Assembly: GCF_009708005.2 (NCBI RefSeq)
Contig: NZ_CP052757.1
Span: 992,001-1,056,000, forward strand
DNA from: Cellulosimicrobium protaetiae
GTDB lineage: Bacteria; Actinomycetota; Actinomycetes; Actinomycetales; Cellulomonadaceae
Direction: 5' to 3'
DNA: 64,000 nt
Each line of letters starts with the position of its first letter. Position 1 is the stretch's first letter. A program made the position numbers and the translations under genes. Below the pieces are notes generated by a model. It saw only the letters and a program-made list of their open reading frames with translations, did not search any database and was not told the origin of the DNA. This document shows positions 9,174 through 18,687 of the stretch, piece by piece.

Positions 9174-10490
9174 TCAGTCCCGTCCCGGCGTGGGGCGCTT
9201 GGGCGGCCGGACGGTCGGCACGTCGCCGACGATGGGGATCGGCCGGCGGTGGAAGGGGAACCCGTAGCGCGTGACCAGGCCGGCGAGCGTCGTCAGGCGG
9301 TTCCGCGGCCCGATGAGCCCCATGATGTGGACGAACAGCCACGCGAGCCACGCGACGCCCCGCGTGAGCCGGAGCCTCCCGACGACCTCAGCGATCGCCG
9401 CGCGCCGCCCGATGACCGCCATGGTGCCCTTGTCGAAGTACCGCAGGGACGTCGTCGGCCGGCCCTCCACCAGCGCGAGCACGTTGCGCGCGACCTGCGT
9501 GCCCGACTGGATCGCGGGCTGCGCGAGCTGCGGCAGACCGGCCGGCGAGATCGCGATGTCGCCCGCGGCGAAGACCCCGGGCAGCCCCTCCACCTGGAGG
9601 TCGTCGCCCACGACGACGCGCCCGCCCTCGCCGCGCGGCAGCCCCCAGTCGTCGACCTCCTCGTGCGGGTGGACGCCCGCCGACCACACCGTGAGGTCGG
9701 AGCGGATGCGCGTGCCGTCCGTGAGCACGACGGCGTCCGGCAGCACCTCGGCGACGCCGGCACCCAGGTGCAGGCCCACGTGGCGACGGCGCAGCTCCTC
9801 CGCCGCGTACCGGCGCAGGCTCGGGTGGAACGACTTCAGCACCTCGGGGCCACGCTGGACGATCTTCACCTCGAACGCGTCCCCGTGGATCTCGGGGTAC
9901 GCGGGCCGCAGCCCCGCCGTGCGCAGCTCGGCGAGCGCGCCCGCGACCTCCACGCCCGTCGCGCCGCCGCCCACGACCACGACGCGCAGCCCCTCGTCCG
10001 TGCCCGGGTTCGCCGCGGCCTTCTCGAGGCGGATGAAGAGCGTGTCGCGGATCTTCATCGCCTGGGACCGCGAGTACATGGGGAACGAGTTCTCCTTGGC
10101 GCCCGGGGTGCCGAAGAAGTTCGCCGTGACGCCGTTCGCGAGGACCAGGTAGTCGAAGTCGACCCACTCGTCGTTGAGCAGCCGGATGCGCCGCGCCTCG
10201 TGGTCGACCTCGACGAGGTGCTCGTGCACGACCCGCACGTTCTTCTGCCCGAGCCGCAGCCCGCGCAGGAAGTACGTGACGTCGCCGGGGTTCAGGCCGC
10301 CCGTCGCGACCTGGTAGAGCAGCGGCTGGAACGTGTTGTACACGCGCCGGTCGACGAGCGTCACGCGCACCGGCGCCTTCGCGAGCCCCTTGACGACGGC
10401 GAGACCGGCGAACCCCGCGCCGACCACCACGACGTGCGGCGTCCGGGCGGCGGCTGCCGGGTCGGGCGCAACGGTGACGGGCTCGGGCAC
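9174..10490 (-). CDS. ndh: Type II NADH dehydrogenase (NDH-2)
   Basis: 438 residues. It oxidises NADH and reduces menaquinone at the inner membrane face without pumping protons. An FAD-binding motif (VVVVGAGFAGLAVVKGL) lies near residue 20, and the second dinucleotide motif for NADH is VVVVGGGATGVEVAGALAEL near residue 175. The FAD-contacting FAAGDIA follows near 305. The quinone-site region AQPAIQSGTQVARN is followed by a C-terminal amphipathic membrane segment (AWLAWLFVHIMGLIG). The GTG start at 10490 has GAGGAGG upstream. Its 5' flank abuts repeat element copy 1, so that element sits in or beyond the ndh leader/promoter region. Confidence 0.92.
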   Translation of the reverse strand: MPEPVTVAPDPAAAARTPHVVVVGAGFAGLAVVKGLAKAPVRVTLVDRRVYNTFQPLLYQVATGGLNPGDVTYFLRGLRLGQKNVRVVHEHLVEVDHEARRIRLLNDEWVDFDYLVLANGVTANFFGTPGAKENSFPMYSRSQAMKIRDTLFIRLEKAAANPGTDEGLRVVVVGGGATGVEVAGALAELRTAGLRPAYPEIHGDAFEVKIVQRGPEVLKSFHPSLRRYAAEELRRRHVGLHLGAGVAEVLPDAVVLTDGTRIRSDLTVWSAGVHPHEEVDDWGLPRGEGGRVVVGDDLQVEGLPGVFAAGDIAISPAGLPQLAQPAIQSGTQVARNVLALVEGRPTTSLRYFDKGTMAVIGRRAAIAEVVGRLRLTRGVAWLAWLFVHIMGLIGPRNRLTTLAGLVTRYGFPFHRRPIPIVGDVPTVRPPKRPTPGRD

Positions 10491-10617
10491 GGGGCCTCCT
10501 CGGGGCGACGGGCGGGGAGAGCGCCGGTGCTCGCCCGCCTGCGTCGCGGACGTCGCCGACGACGTCTGCCAGGTTACGGCGAACCCCGCCCGTACGCCGA
10601 ACAGGCGGCTCGCTCCG

Positions 10618-11190
10618 CGAGGTAGAACCCTGGTCTGCCGAGGTAGAACCCTGGTTGCGCGAGGTAGAACCCTGGTTGCGCGAGGTAGAACCGTGGTCGG
10701 CCGAGGTAGAACTCTGGTTCTTGTGCCCGACGGCGCGTGGCTGGGTGGGTGGTCGGGGTGGGTGGTGGTGCCGCGTCTACCATCCGCCGCTCGTTCCTCG
10801 CGGCTCCCGCCAGGCCCGCCACGACGCGGCACCACCACCCACCCCGACCGTCGTCGTCTCACCCTGGCCTTGGCTCGCCCTGGGCTGGCGCCGCGCGGGC
10901 GGCCTCGGGCGCGCGACCCGGCCGGCGCCGGAGTCGTGGCGCTCGGTGGCCCGACCGCGGCGGGTCACCGCCCGCCGGACATCGGGGAGCACGTGACGAA
11001 CGACCGCCGCGGGCGGCCGGTCGTCGCTGGGCACGACGGCGGTTCTACCTCGCGCGACCACAGTTCTACCTCGGCGGACCACAGTTCTACGTCGGGCGAC
11101 CAGGGTTCTACTTCGGCGGAACCGGGGTTCTACCTCGCGCGACCAGGGTTCTACTTCGGCGGGACGGGGTTCTTGCTCGCGGGGGCCACG
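10618..11190. repeat. Dispersed inverted-array repeat element, copy 1
   Basis: The left arm is five tandem 21-bp units (10618-10722) of consensus CGAGGTAGAACCNTGGT plus four variable bases. The right arm (about 11039-11190) is seven or more units of the same sequence in reverse orientation (GGTTCTACC), degrading toward the outside. Between them lies a 310-base core with a 27-bp perfect inverted repeat (10751-10777 with 10823-10849). The core is shared with copy 2 in opposite orientation, including the hairpin loop, but with 1-base indels that shift every frame, so the element looks noncoding. No transposase is present. It may be a nonautonomous mobile element or a structured RNA or DNA site. 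Confidence 0.8.
10751..10849. repeat. 27-bp-arm hairpin inside repeat element copy 1
   Basis: Arms 10751-10777 and 10823-10849 are exact reverse complements. The 45-base loop between them is itself conserved in copy 2. The stem is far longer than ordinary terminators in this window, apart from the one at 43530. Confidence 0.8.
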
Positions 11191-11223
11191 GTTCTGGGTC
11201 CGCGGGTCGGGTCTGCTTCGGGG

Positions 11224-13020
11224 TCAGGGGCGGTGGCGCTCGACGTCGTCGCGGTGCAGCAGGTCCTCGCGCACGACGCGGCGCAGGACCTTGCCGATCT
11301 GGGAGCGCGGGAGCTCCGGCACGACGGCGAGCGTGCGCGGCAGGGCGTAGCGGGCCAGACGCTGCTCGCCCCACTCGCGCACGGCGGCGAGGTCGACGCG
11401 CGGGGGTGAGCCGGCGCCGTCCGTGTCGTCGAGCACGACGACGGCGGCGACGTGCTCGTCCGAGCCGCCGCCCGGCACGCCCACGACGGCGACGTCCCGG
11501 ACGCCGGGCATGCCGCGCAGGTGGTCCTCCACCTGGGAGGGGTACACCTTGAACCCGCCGGTGACGATCATCTCCTTGATGCGGTCGACGAGCGTGACGA
11601 GCCCGGCGTCGGGGCCGTCGAGCGCGACCCGTACGACGTCGCCGGTACGCAGCCACCCGTCGTCCAGGAGCTGGTGCGCGGTCTCCTCGGGGCGGTTCCA
11701 GTAGCCCTGGAACACCTGCGGGCCGCGCACGAGCAGCTCGCCGCGCACGGTGCGCGGTGCCGCGGGATCGTCCGTCGGCTCGGGGTCGGCGTCGCGCAGG
11801 TCGCCCGCGTCGAGCGCGTCGGCGTCGACGACGCGGATCTCGGTGCTGGGGAAGGGGAGGCCGAGCGTCCCGGGGCGGCGGTCGTCGGAGCAGGGGTTGC
11901 CGAGCGAGATCGGCGACGTCTCGGTCATGCCGTACCCCTCGATGAGCAGCCCGCCCGTCGCGTCCTCCCAGCGCGCCGCGGTCTCGGCGGTGATGGGCAT
12001 GGCGCCCGCGAACGCGAGGCGGATCGAGGTCAGGTCGCCGCCGGCGCCCGGCACCGCGTCCGCCGCGTCGACGATGCGGTCGAACATGGGGGCGACGCCG
12101 GGCAAGAACGTCGCGGGGCGGCGCGCCTGCGCGGCGACGAACGCCTGCGGGTCGAACTTCGGGAACGCGACGAGCGTCGCGCCGATGCGCGCGGGCAGCG
12201 TGAGGCAGAACGTCAGGCCGAACGCGTGGAAGAAGGGCAGCACGCCGTAGACCGTCTCCGCGCCCTCCTCGAACGTCGCCCACGCCTGGCCCTGCACGAC
12301 GTTCGCGACGAGGTTGCGGTGCGTGATCACCGCGCCCTTGGGCGTGCCGGTGGTGCCGCCCGTGTACTGGAGGAGCGCGACGTCGTCGGCACCCGGGTGG
12401 GGGAGCGCCGGCGGGAGCGCCCGCGCGCGGCGGACGAGGTCGTGCCAGTCGGGGACGCCGGCCGGCACGGGGCCGCGCAGCGCGTCGCGCTGGGTGCGCG
12501 CCCGCGCGACGGGCAGGCGCAGCGCGAGGCGGCTGCCGCGCGGCAGGTCGCGCGCGATGTCGAGCCCGACGACGGTCCGCAGCCCGGGCGCGTGCGCGCG
12601 GGCGTCGAGCACGGCGGGCACCGCCTTGGTCCACACGACGGCGACGCTCGCCCCCGAGTCGGCGAGCTGGTGCGCGAGCTCGTCGGCGGTGTACGTGGGG
12701 TTGTGCTCGACGACGACGGCGCCGAGGCGCTGGACGGCGTAGAACGCGACGACGTGCGACGTGCTGTTCGGGAGCACGAGCGCGACGCGGTCGCCGCCCC
12801 GGACGCCCAGGTCGTGCAGCGCGCTCGCGGCACGCTCGACCTGCGCGACGAGCCGGGCGTAGGTCGTTGTCGCGCCGAAGAAGTCGACCGCGACGCGGTC
12901 CGGCCAGCGCTCGGCCGCGCGGTAGAGGGCGGCCGTGACCGGCTCGTCAGGGACCTCGACGTCCTTCGGGACGCCGGGGGCGTAGCGGTCGGTCCACGGC
13001 CTCGTCGCCAGAGTGTTCAC
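11224..13020 (-). CDS. fadD: Long-chain fatty acid-CoA ligase (AMP-forming)
   Basis: 598 residues, normal for the family. The AMP/ATP signature YTGGTTGTPKGAVITHRN is near residue 220, the acyl-pocket/adenylate motif EGYGMTETSP near 360, the hinge/ATP motif GWLRTGDV near 455, and the C-terminal catalytic Lys region RSQIGKVLRR near the end. It activates fatty acids to acyl-CoA for beta-oxidation or lipid assembly. The start is GTG at 13020. A 20-bp palindrome lies 12 bases upstream and probably serves as operator. It is followed on the same strand only by the repeat element. Confidence 0.92.
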   Translation of the reverse strand: MNTLATRPWTDRYAPGVPKDVEVPDEPVTAALYRAAERWPDRVAVDFFGATTTYARLVAQVERAASALHDLGVRGGDRVALVLPNSTSHVVAFYAVQRLGAVVVEHNPTYTADELAHQLADSGASVAVVWTKAVPAVLDARAHAPGLRTVVGLDIARDLPRGSRLALRLPVARARTQRDALRGPVPAGVPDWHDLVRRARALPPALPHPGADDVALLQYTGGTTGTPKGAVITHRNLVANVVQGQAWATFEEGAETVYGVLPFFHAFGLTFCLTLPARIGATLVAFPKFDPQAFVAAQARRPATFLPGVAPMFDRIVDAADAVPGAGGDLTSIRLAFAGAMPITAETAARWEDATGGLLIEGYGMTETSPISLGNPCSDDRRPGTLGLPFPSTEIRVVDADALDAGDLRDADPEPTDDPAAPRTVRGELLVRGPQVFQGYWNRPEETAHQLLDDGWLRTGDVVRVALDGPDAGLVTLVDRIKEMIVTGGFKVYPSQVEDHLRGMPGVRDVAVVGVPGGGSDEHVAAVVVLDDTDGAGSPPRVDLAAVREWGEQRLARYALPRTLAVVPELPRSQIGKVLRRVVREDLLHRDDVERHRP

Positions 13021-13031
13021 TACGCCACCGT

Positions 13032-13051
13032 AACCTACGGTTGCGTAGGTT
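13032..13051 (-). promoter_or_regulatory. Palindromic operator candidate upstream of fadD
   Basis: Perfect 8-bp arms AACCTACG and CGTAGGTT are separated by GTTG, centred about 22 bases before the GTG start. On the coding strand TAGGTT could serve as a -10 hexamer, so a bound repressor would block initiation. This shape fits TetR-family lipid regulators; the regulator is not in the window. Confidence 0.6.
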
Positions 13052-13110
13052 CTGTGCCGCCACGGTGCGGGCCCGGTCGGAGACCGGCGCTCCGAGTTCC
13101 CGGCGAGGGT

Positions 13111-14328
13111 TCACCCTGCGTCTGCCGGGACCACCTCGTAGGCCTCGCCGGGGAGCCGCACGGTCACGACGAGGCCGCCCTGCGTCCGCGCGGCGAGCGT
13201 CACGTCCCCACCGTGCGCTGCCACGACGGCGCGGACGATCGACAGGCCGAGCCCGCTCCCCGCGCCGGCGCCGGTCCGTTCCCCGCCGAGGCGCCGGAAG
13301 GGCTCGAACAGGCCGGCGAGGTCGTCGGGCGCGACCGGGGGACCGGAGTTGGCGACCTCGAGCACGGCGTCGCCCGCGGCGTCGGACCGCGTGGTGACCC
13401 GCACCCAGCCGTGCGGGAGGTTGTGCCGCACGGCGTTCTCCACGAGGTTGCGCACGAGCTGCTCGAGAAGCAGCGGGTCGCCGGACGTGGGGGCCTCGTC
13501 GCACGACGCCTCCACCCGGACCCCGAGGTCCGGCGCGGGTGCGCCCGGCGGAGGGTCCAGCACGTGCTCGACGACGTCCGCGAGGTCGACGAACCGGCGG
13601 TCGGCGAGCCCGCGCTCGGACCGGGCGAGGAGGAGCAGACCGTCGAGCAGCCGCTCCTGCCGGGCCGTGACGTCCAGCAGGGACTCGCCGAGGCGGCGCA
13701 CGTCGTCCGACGCCCCGGGCCGCTCGACCGCGACCTCGACGAGCGCGCGGTGCAGGGTCAGCGGCGTGCGCAGCTCGTGGGACGCGTTCGCGACGAACCG
13801 CCGCTGCGCGTCGAACGCGTCGTCGAGGCGCCCGAGCATGCCGTCGAACGTGTCCGCGAGCTCCGTGACCTCGTCGCGCGGGCCGTCCATCCCGATCCGC
13901 TCGTGCATGCGCCGGGCGGCGTCGGGGGACTCGGCGATGCGGTGCGCCGTCGCGGTGATCGTCGACAGGGGCCGCAGCATCCGCCCGGCGAGCAGCCACC
14001 CCGCCCACGCGGCGAGCGCACCCACCGTGACGAGCGCGAGCGCCCCCTGGGTCAGCACCGCGGTCAGTGCCTCGCCCCGCGCCGCGCCGACGAGCCCGAC
14101 CAGCACCTCGTAGGTGATCTCCTGCCCGGGGGCGACGGGCGACTCGTCGGGTGCGGTGCAGCAGAACGACGCGCTGACGAGCGACGCCTCGCCCACGAGC
14201 CGCTGCCGCACGAGCGCCCAGGTGAGCGCGAGCACGACGGCGCCCGCGACGACGAACAGCGCGGCGTGCACGACCGTGAGCCGGGCGCGCAGCGTCAGGC
14301 GCGGACCTCTCGACCCGGACCGGCTCAC
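13111..14328 (-). CDS. Sensor histidine kinase
   Basis: 405 residues. Membrane segments lie at about 18-40 and 93-115, enclosing a short sensor loop that starts with a CC pair. A HAMP domain spans about 115-175, then the dimerisation box FVANASHELRTPL with phospho-accepting His184. The ATP-binding domain shows NLVENAVRHN (N box) and GAGSGLGLSIV (G2 box). The GTG start overlaps the regulator stop (GTGA), so the pair is coupled. It lies divergent from an exporter operon that it probably controls. Confidence 0.92.
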   Translation of the reverse strand: MSRSGSRGPRLTLRARLTVVHAALFVVAGAVVLALTWALVRQRLVGEASLVSASFCCTAPDESPVAPGQEITYEVLVGLVGAARGEALTAVLTQGALALVTVGALAAWAGWLLAGRMLRPLSTITATAHRIAESPDAARRMHERIGMDGPRDEVTELADTFDGMLGRLDDAFDAQRRFVANASHELRTPLTLHRALVEVAVERPGASDDVRRLGESLLDVTARQERLLDGLLLLARSERGLADRRFVDLADVVEHVLDPPPGAPAPDLGVRVEASCDEAPTSGDPLLLEQLVRNLVENAVRHNLPHGWVRVTTRSDAAGDAVLEVANSGPPVAPDDLAGLFEPFRRLGGERTGAGAGSGLGLSIVRAVVAAHGGDVTLAARTQGGLVVTVRLPGEAYEVVPADAG

Positions 14329-14981
14329 CGGATCCGGTACCCCACGCCGGCCCCGGTCTCGATGATCGCGGGCTCGCCGAGCTTGCGGCGCAGCTTGAGG
14401 ATCGTCACCCGGACCACGCCCGTGAGGGGGTCGACGTTCTCGTCCCACGCCTTCTCCAGCAGCCGCTCCGCCGAGACGAACCCCCCGTCCGCGAGCAGGA
14501 GCTCGACGAGGACGGCGAACTCCTTGCGCGACAGCGGCACGTAGCGGCCGTCGCGCACGACCTGGCGGTGGTGCAGGTCGACCCGGACACCCGCGCGCGA
14601 CAGGACCGGGGGAGCCGCGGGTCGCGACCGTCGGCCCAGCGCCTGCACACGCGCGCCGAGCTCGGCGAACGCGAACGGCTTGGCGAGGTAGTCGTCCGCA
14701 CCCATCGCGAGGCCCGCGACCCGGTCCTCCACGCTCCCGGCCGCGGTGAGCATGAGGACGCGCGTGGTCGGTGCGGACGCCGCGACGTGCCGGCACACGT
14801 CGTCGCCGTGCACGACGGGCAGGTCGCGGTCGAGGACGACGAGGTCGTAGTCGTGGACGGCGACGCGTTCGAGCGCGCTCGCGCCGTCTCCCACCACGTC
14901 GACGGCGTGCGCCGCGCCGCGGAGCCACTCGGCGACGGCGTCCGCGAGCAAGGGCTCGTCCTCGGCGACCAGGATGCGCAT
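14325..14981 (-). CDS. OmpR/PhoB-family response regulator
   Basis: 218 residues. The receiver domain has the acidic pair Glu7/Asp8, phosphorylated Asp51 (VVLDRDLP) and Lys101 (YLAKPF). The C-terminal winged helix contains LSRKEFAVLVELLL and VVRVTILKLRRKLGE, ending GVGYRIR as is standard. A GTG two codons upstream is an alternative start. It is the partner of the overlapping kinase gene and is divergent from the lipoprotein/ABC export operon, with 132 bases between starts that likely carry its binding sites. Confidence 0.93.
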   Translation of the reverse strand: MRILVAEDEPLLADAVAEWLRGAAHAVDVVGDGASALERVAVHDYDLVVLDRDLPVVHGDDVCRHVAASAPTTRVLMLTAAGSVEDRVAGLAMGADDYLAKPFAFAELGARVQALGRRSRPAAPPVLSRAGVRVDLHHRQVVRDGRYVPLSRKEFAVLVELLLADGGFVSAERLLEKAWDENVDPLTGVVRVTILKLRRKLGEPAIIETGAGVGYRIR

Positions 14982-15113
14982 CCGCACAGTGTCGCGTGCC
15001 GCCCGTTGCGCGGGCGTTACCGGGACCGGTCACGCCCGGGAAACGCGCCGTCCGGTGGGGTGGAGGGCCAGGAGGACGGCCACGTCCTGCTCCCCACCGC
15101 CGAGGAGGCGCTC

Positions 15114-15740
15114 ATGACCAGGTCGAGGAGGACCGCAGCGATGTCCGGACCGACCGGACCGACGGCCGGACCGACGACCGGACGGAGGCGCCGAGGGCGG
15201 GCGCCGGTCCTGCCGGCCCTCGCGCTGATCGTCGGGCTGCTCGTGACACTCCCGGTCGGGTGCGCACCGGGCGCCACGAGCGACGCGCCGTCGGTCGCGT
15301 CGCTCGACGACGCGACGACCGGGACGCCGACGAGCACCCCGTCGGAGCCGTCGGTCGACGGCGACCCGGCGGGCCTCAGCGCGTGCATGGAGGAGCAGGG
15401 CGCTCCGATCCCGCCGCCGACGAGCTCGGACGGCGAGTTCACCTACACCTACCCCGACGGCGTCTCGCGCGCCGAGGCCGACGCCGCGTTCGCGGCGTGC
15501 GGGCGCTACCTCCCGGGCGGCGGAGCCCCGCCGGACGCGGACCCGGAGCAGCTCGCCCGCCTGCGCGAGCTCGCCGCCTGCATGCGTGACCACGGCGTCG
15601 AGGGATTCCCCGACCCGAACCCCGAGGGCGTCGTCGACATGCCCGCGGGGAGCGGCGTCGACCCGTCGTCGCCGGAGTACACGACCGCGCTCGACGCGTG
15701 CACGGAGAGCCGCGCGCCGGCCGGGGAGGGCCAGGGATGA
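15114..15740 (+). CDS. Secreted lipoprotein-like protein leading an ABC export operon
   Basis: 208 residues. A basic N-terminus and hydrophobic helix ([20 protein letters not shown]) are followed by a Cys that may be lipidated, then a Thr/Ser/Asp linker. The mature domain has two repeats of the LSACMEEQG / [18 protein letters not shown] type with four conserved Cys. Such CM-x-x-x-G proteins commonly precede HlyD-like adaptors in actinobacteria; their role is unknown. GAGGAGG lies five bases before the ATG. Its stop overlaps the next start (ATGA). Confidence 0.8.
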   Translation: MTRSRRTAAMSGPTGPTAGPTTGRRRRGRAPVLPALALIVGLLVTLPVGCAPGATSDAPSVASLDDATTGTPTSTPSEPSVDGDPAGLSACMEEQGAPIPPPTSSDGEFTYTYPDGVSRAEADAAFAACGRYLPGGGAPPDADPEQLARLRELAACMRDHGVEGFPDPNPEGVVDMPAGSGVDPSSPEYTTALDACTESRAPAGEGQG

Positions 15741-16834
15741 GCCCGCGGCCGGGCGGGCGCGCGACCGTGGCGCGCCGCGCGGGATGGGCGGTGCTCGGCG
15801 CGGCGACGCTGGCCGGTCTCGGACTCGTGGCCGCCGCGGCGGACGGGTTCGGGTTCGGGCCGTCCGACGGGCCGGTGGGTGCGGTCGCACCCGCGACCAC
15901 GGAGGTCACGCGCCAGGACCTCGTGGCGACGACCGAGGAGCCGGGCGAGGTCGGGCTCGTCGGGCGCCGGACGCTCCGCGCTGCGTCCGGCGTGGTCACG
16001 TGGCTCCCCGTGGCGGGCGCCGTCGTCGGGCGCGGGGAGCAGCTCTACCGGGTCGACGAGGTGCCGACGGTCCTGCTGCTCGGGGACCTGCCCGCGTACC
16101 GGACGCTCCAGGAGGGCGTCTCGGGACCCGACGTGCGCCAGCTCGAGGAGAACCTCGCGGCCCTCGGCCGGACGGGCTTCGACGTCGACGACCGCTTCAC
16201 GTCCGCCACCGCCGTGGCCGTGCGGGCGTGGCAGGCGGACCTGGGCGTGGCGCGGACGGGCGTCGTCGAGCCGGGGGTCGTGCACTACGCGCCCGACGCC
16301 GTGCTGGTCGCCGACCTGGTCGCCGAGGTCGGGGACGACGCCGCGGGCGACCTGGTCGTCGTCGCGGGGCAGGAGCGCGTGGTCACGGTCGACCTCGACC
16401 CGCGCGACGCACGGTTCGCCGTCGCGGGCGCGACGGTCTCGGTGACGTTGCCCGACGGCTCCGTGCTCCCCGCGACCGTCGCGCGCGTCGAGACCGTCGT
16501 GGTCCCCGGCCCGCCGGGCGTGGCCGGCGAGGAGGACGGCACCACGGTGCTGCGAGCGACGGTGACGCCCGACGACCCGGCGGCGCTCGCGGGGGACGAC
16601 GCGCCGGTCGCGTCGACCGCGCGTGTCGCGTTCGCGGCGGACCGGCGCGACGACGTGCTCACCGTGCCGGTCGCAGCGCTGCTCGCGCTCGCCGAGGGCG
16701 GCTACGCGGTGGAGCGCGTCGACGACGGCGGGACGGCGCTCGTCGCGGTCGAGACCGGGCTGTTCGCGGACGGTCGCGTCGAGGTGTCCGGGGCCGGCCT
16801 CGCCGCGGGCGACCGGGTGGTGGTCCCGGGATGA
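15737..16834 (+). CDS. Periplasmic-adaptor-like protein with peptidoglycan-binding domain
   Basis: 365 residues. An N-terminal membrane anchor (about 15-35) is followed by a short beta-barrel/lipoyl-like segment ([20 protein letters not shown]). A peptidoglycan-binding_1 domain around 115-165 ([25 protein letters not shown]) is inserted, then a C-terminal adaptor half ends [16 protein letters not shown]. It probably couples the downstream MacB-like transporter to the wall. It overlaps by 4 bases on both sides, in the middle of a four-gene operon. Confidence 0.87.
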   Translation: MSPRPGGRATVARRAGWAVLGAATLAGLGLVAAAADGFGFGPSDGPVGAVAPATTEVTRQDLVATTEEPGEVGLVGRRTLRAASGVVTWLPVAGAVVGRGEQLYRVDEVPTVLLLGDLPAYRTLQEGVSGPDVRQLEENLAALGRTGFDVDDRFTSATAVAVRAWQADLGVARTGVVEPGVVHYAPDAVLVADLVAEVGDDAAGDLVVVAGQERVVTVDLDPRDARFAVAGATVSVTLPDGSVLPATVARVETVVVPGPPGVAGEEDGTTVLRATVTPDDPAALAGDDAPVASTARVAFAADRRDDVLTVPVAALLALAEGGYAVERVDDGGTALVAVETGLFADGRVEVSGAGLAAGDRVVVPG

Positions 16835-17490
16835 GCGCCGTCGTCGAGCTCGACGCCGTCACCAAGGAGTACGACGGCGTCGTGGCGCTCCGGGACGCCG
16901 ACCTCACGGTCGAGGAGGGCGACTTCGTCGCCGTCGTGGGCCCGTCCGGCTCGGGCAAGTCCACGCTGCTCCAGATCGTCGGGACGCTCGACCGCCCGAG
17001 CGCCGGCACGGTCCGCGTCGACGGGCACGACGTCTCGCGTCTCTCCGACCGCGGCCTGTCCGCGCTGCGTGCGCGCCGCATCGGGTTCGTGTTCCAGCAG
17101 TTCCACCTCGCCGCCGGGGTGAGCGCGGTCGAGAACGTGGCCGACGGGATGCTCTACCAGGGCGTCGCGCCGGCGCGACGTCGGCGCCTCGCCGTCGAGG
17201 CGCTGGAGCGGGTCGGGCTGGGCCACCGGCTCGCGCACCGGCCGCACGAGCTGTCGGGCGGCGAGCGCCAGCGGGTCGCGGTCGCGCGCGCCGTGGCGGG
17301 GTCGCCCGCGCTCCTGCTCGCCGACGAGCCCACCGGCAACCTCGACTCCGCGTCGGGCGGCGAGGTCATGGCCCTCCTCGCCGGGCTGCACCGCGACGGG
17401 ACGACCGTCGTCGTCATCACGCACGACGCCGAGGTCGCGGCGAGCGCGCGGCGGCGCGTCGTCCTGCGCGACGGGCGGGTGCACGCGTGA
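16831..17490 (+). CDS. ABC transporter ATP-binding protein, MacB/LolD type
   Basis: 219 residues. Walker [10 protein letters not shown] is near residue 40, the Q-loop is VFQQFH, the signature [14 protein letters not shown] lies near 140, Walker [14 protein letters not shown] follows, and the switch His is in [14 protein letters not shown] is diagnostic for the lipoprotein/macrolide exporter group. It energises the FtsX-type permease encoded next, with which it overlaps (GTGA). Confidence 0.93.
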   Translation: MSAVVELDAVTKEYDGVVALRDADLTVEEGDFVAVVGPSGSGKSTLLQIVGTLDRPSAGTVRVDGHDVSRLSDRGLSALRARRIGFVFQQFHLAAGVSAVENVADGMLYQGVAPARRRRLAVEALERVGLGHRLAHRPHELSGGERQRVAVARAVAGSPALLLADEPTGNLDSASGGEVMALLAGLHRDGTTVVVITHDAEVAASARRRVVLRDGRVHA

Positions 17491-18683
17491 GCGCGCTCGT
17501 GCCGGCGCGGCTGCGCGCCGCCGACCTCCTGCGCGTGGGTGGGGCCGGGCTGCGGGCGCGCCCCGCGCGGGTCGTCCTCTCCGCGCTGGGGATCGCGATC
17601 GGGATCGCGGCGATGGTCGCCGTGGTGGGCATCTCCAGCTCCGGTCGGGTCGAGCTGGACCGGCAGCTCGACCGGCTCGGCACCGACCTGCTGCGCGTCG
17701 TCCCCGGCGACGACCTCCTCGGTGGCGCGGCCGCCCTGCCCGACGAGGCCCCGGCCATGATCGCCCGCATCGGGCCCGTGACGGACGTGTCGTCCGTGGG
17801 GGCGGTCGACGCCGCGGTGTACCGCAGCGACCTCGTGCCCGCGGTCGAGACGGGCGGCATCGCGACGTACGCCGCGGACCTCGACCTGCCTCCCGCGCTC
17901 GGCGCGACGGTCGCCTCGGGGGCGTGGCTGAACGCCGCGACCGCCCGGTACCCGGCGGTCGTGCTCGGCGCGACCACGGCCCGGCTCCTCGGGATCGGTC
18001 ACGCCGACCCCGAGGTGCAGGTGCTCGTCGGGGGCGAGCGGTTCACCGTCGTCGGGGTCCTCGACCCCGTGGTGCTCGCCCCGGAGATCGACACGGCGGC
18101 GCTCGTGGGCCGCCCCGTCGCGGCCGAGGTGCTCGGCTTCGACGGGCACCCGACCACGGTGTACACCCGTTCCGAGGAGGCGTCGGTCGCGGACGTGCGC
18201 GCCGTGCTCGCGGCGACCGCGAACCCGGCGGCTCCCCACGAGGTCAGGGTGTCGCGACCGTCCGACGCGCTCGCGGCGCGGGCGGCGGCGGACGAGGCGT
18301 TCACGGGGCTCCTGCTGGGACTCGGGGCGGTCGCGCTGCTCGTCGGCGGCGTCGGGGTCGCGAACACGATGGTGGTCTCGGTGCTGGAGCGCCGCGGCGA
18401 GATCGGCCTGCGCCGCTCGCTCGGCGCGACGCGCGAGCACGTCCGCGCCCAGTTCCTCGCCGAGTCCCTGCTGCTCGCGCTCCTGGGCGGGACCGCGGGC
18501 GTCGTGCTCGGCGTCGTCGCGACCACCGCGTACGCGGCCCTGCGCGCGTGGCCGACCCACGTCCCGGCGTGGGCCTCGCTCGGCGGCCTCGCCGCGACGG
18601 TCGTGGTCGGGGTGGTCGCGGGCCTCTACCCGGCCGAGCGCGCGGCCCGGCTCTCTCCCACGGAGGCCCTGGCCGTCCGGTGA
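17487..18683 (+). CDS. ABC transporter permease, FtsX/MacB family
   Basis: 398 residues. The first transmembrane helix is near 25-45 ([20 protein letters not shown]), followed by a large extracytoplasmic domain (about 50-270), then three helices in the FtsX core ([20 protein letters not shown] and after). The cytoplasmic coupling motif is [15 protein letters not shown]. The end [13 protein letters not shown] is typical. With the three preceding genes it forms a mechanotransmission-type exporter, likely for peptides, antibiotics or lipids, under the divergent two-component system. It ends four bases before a convergent gene. Confidence 0.92.
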   Translation: MSALVPARLRAADLLRVGGAGLRARPARVVLSALGIAIGIAAMVAVVGISSSGRVELDRQLDRLGTDLLRVVPGDDLLGGAAALPDEAPAMIARIGPVTDVSSVGAVDAAVYRSDLVPAVETGGIATYAADLDLPPALGATVASGAWLNAATARYPAVVLGATTARLLGIGHADPEVQVLVGGERFTVVGVLDPVVLAPEIDTAALVGRPVAAEVLGFDGHPTTVYTRSEEASVADVRAVLAATANPAAPHEVRVSRPSDALAARAAADEAFTGLLLGLGAVALLVGGVGVANTMVVSVLERRGEIGLRRSLGATREHVRAQFLAESLLLALLGGTAGVVLGVVATTAYAALRAWPTHVPAWASLGGLAATVVVGVVAGLYPAERAARLSPTEALAVR

Positions 18684-18687
18684 GCCG

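Larger units (their letters stand above)
10491..11223. other. 733-base intergenic region holding repeat element copy 1
   Basis: No supported gene lies between ndh and the acyl-CoA ligase gene, which share the minus strand. The stretch is almost filled by the repeat element described at 10618-11190. Long open frames cross it only because the 21-base unit is a multiple of three and lacks stops. About 125 bases next to ndh are unique and presumably hold its promoter. Confidence 0.7.

Noticed and set aside
10618-11190. CRISPR-like array of 21-bp repeats
   Set aside because: The units are directly abutting with no spacers, occur in both orientations, and no cas genes are present.
10737-11552. Open frame encoding FYLARPG-type repeats across the element
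   Set aside because: The frame is not kept in copy 2 because of 1-base indels, and it runs antisense into the acyl-CoA ligase gene. No ribosome site.
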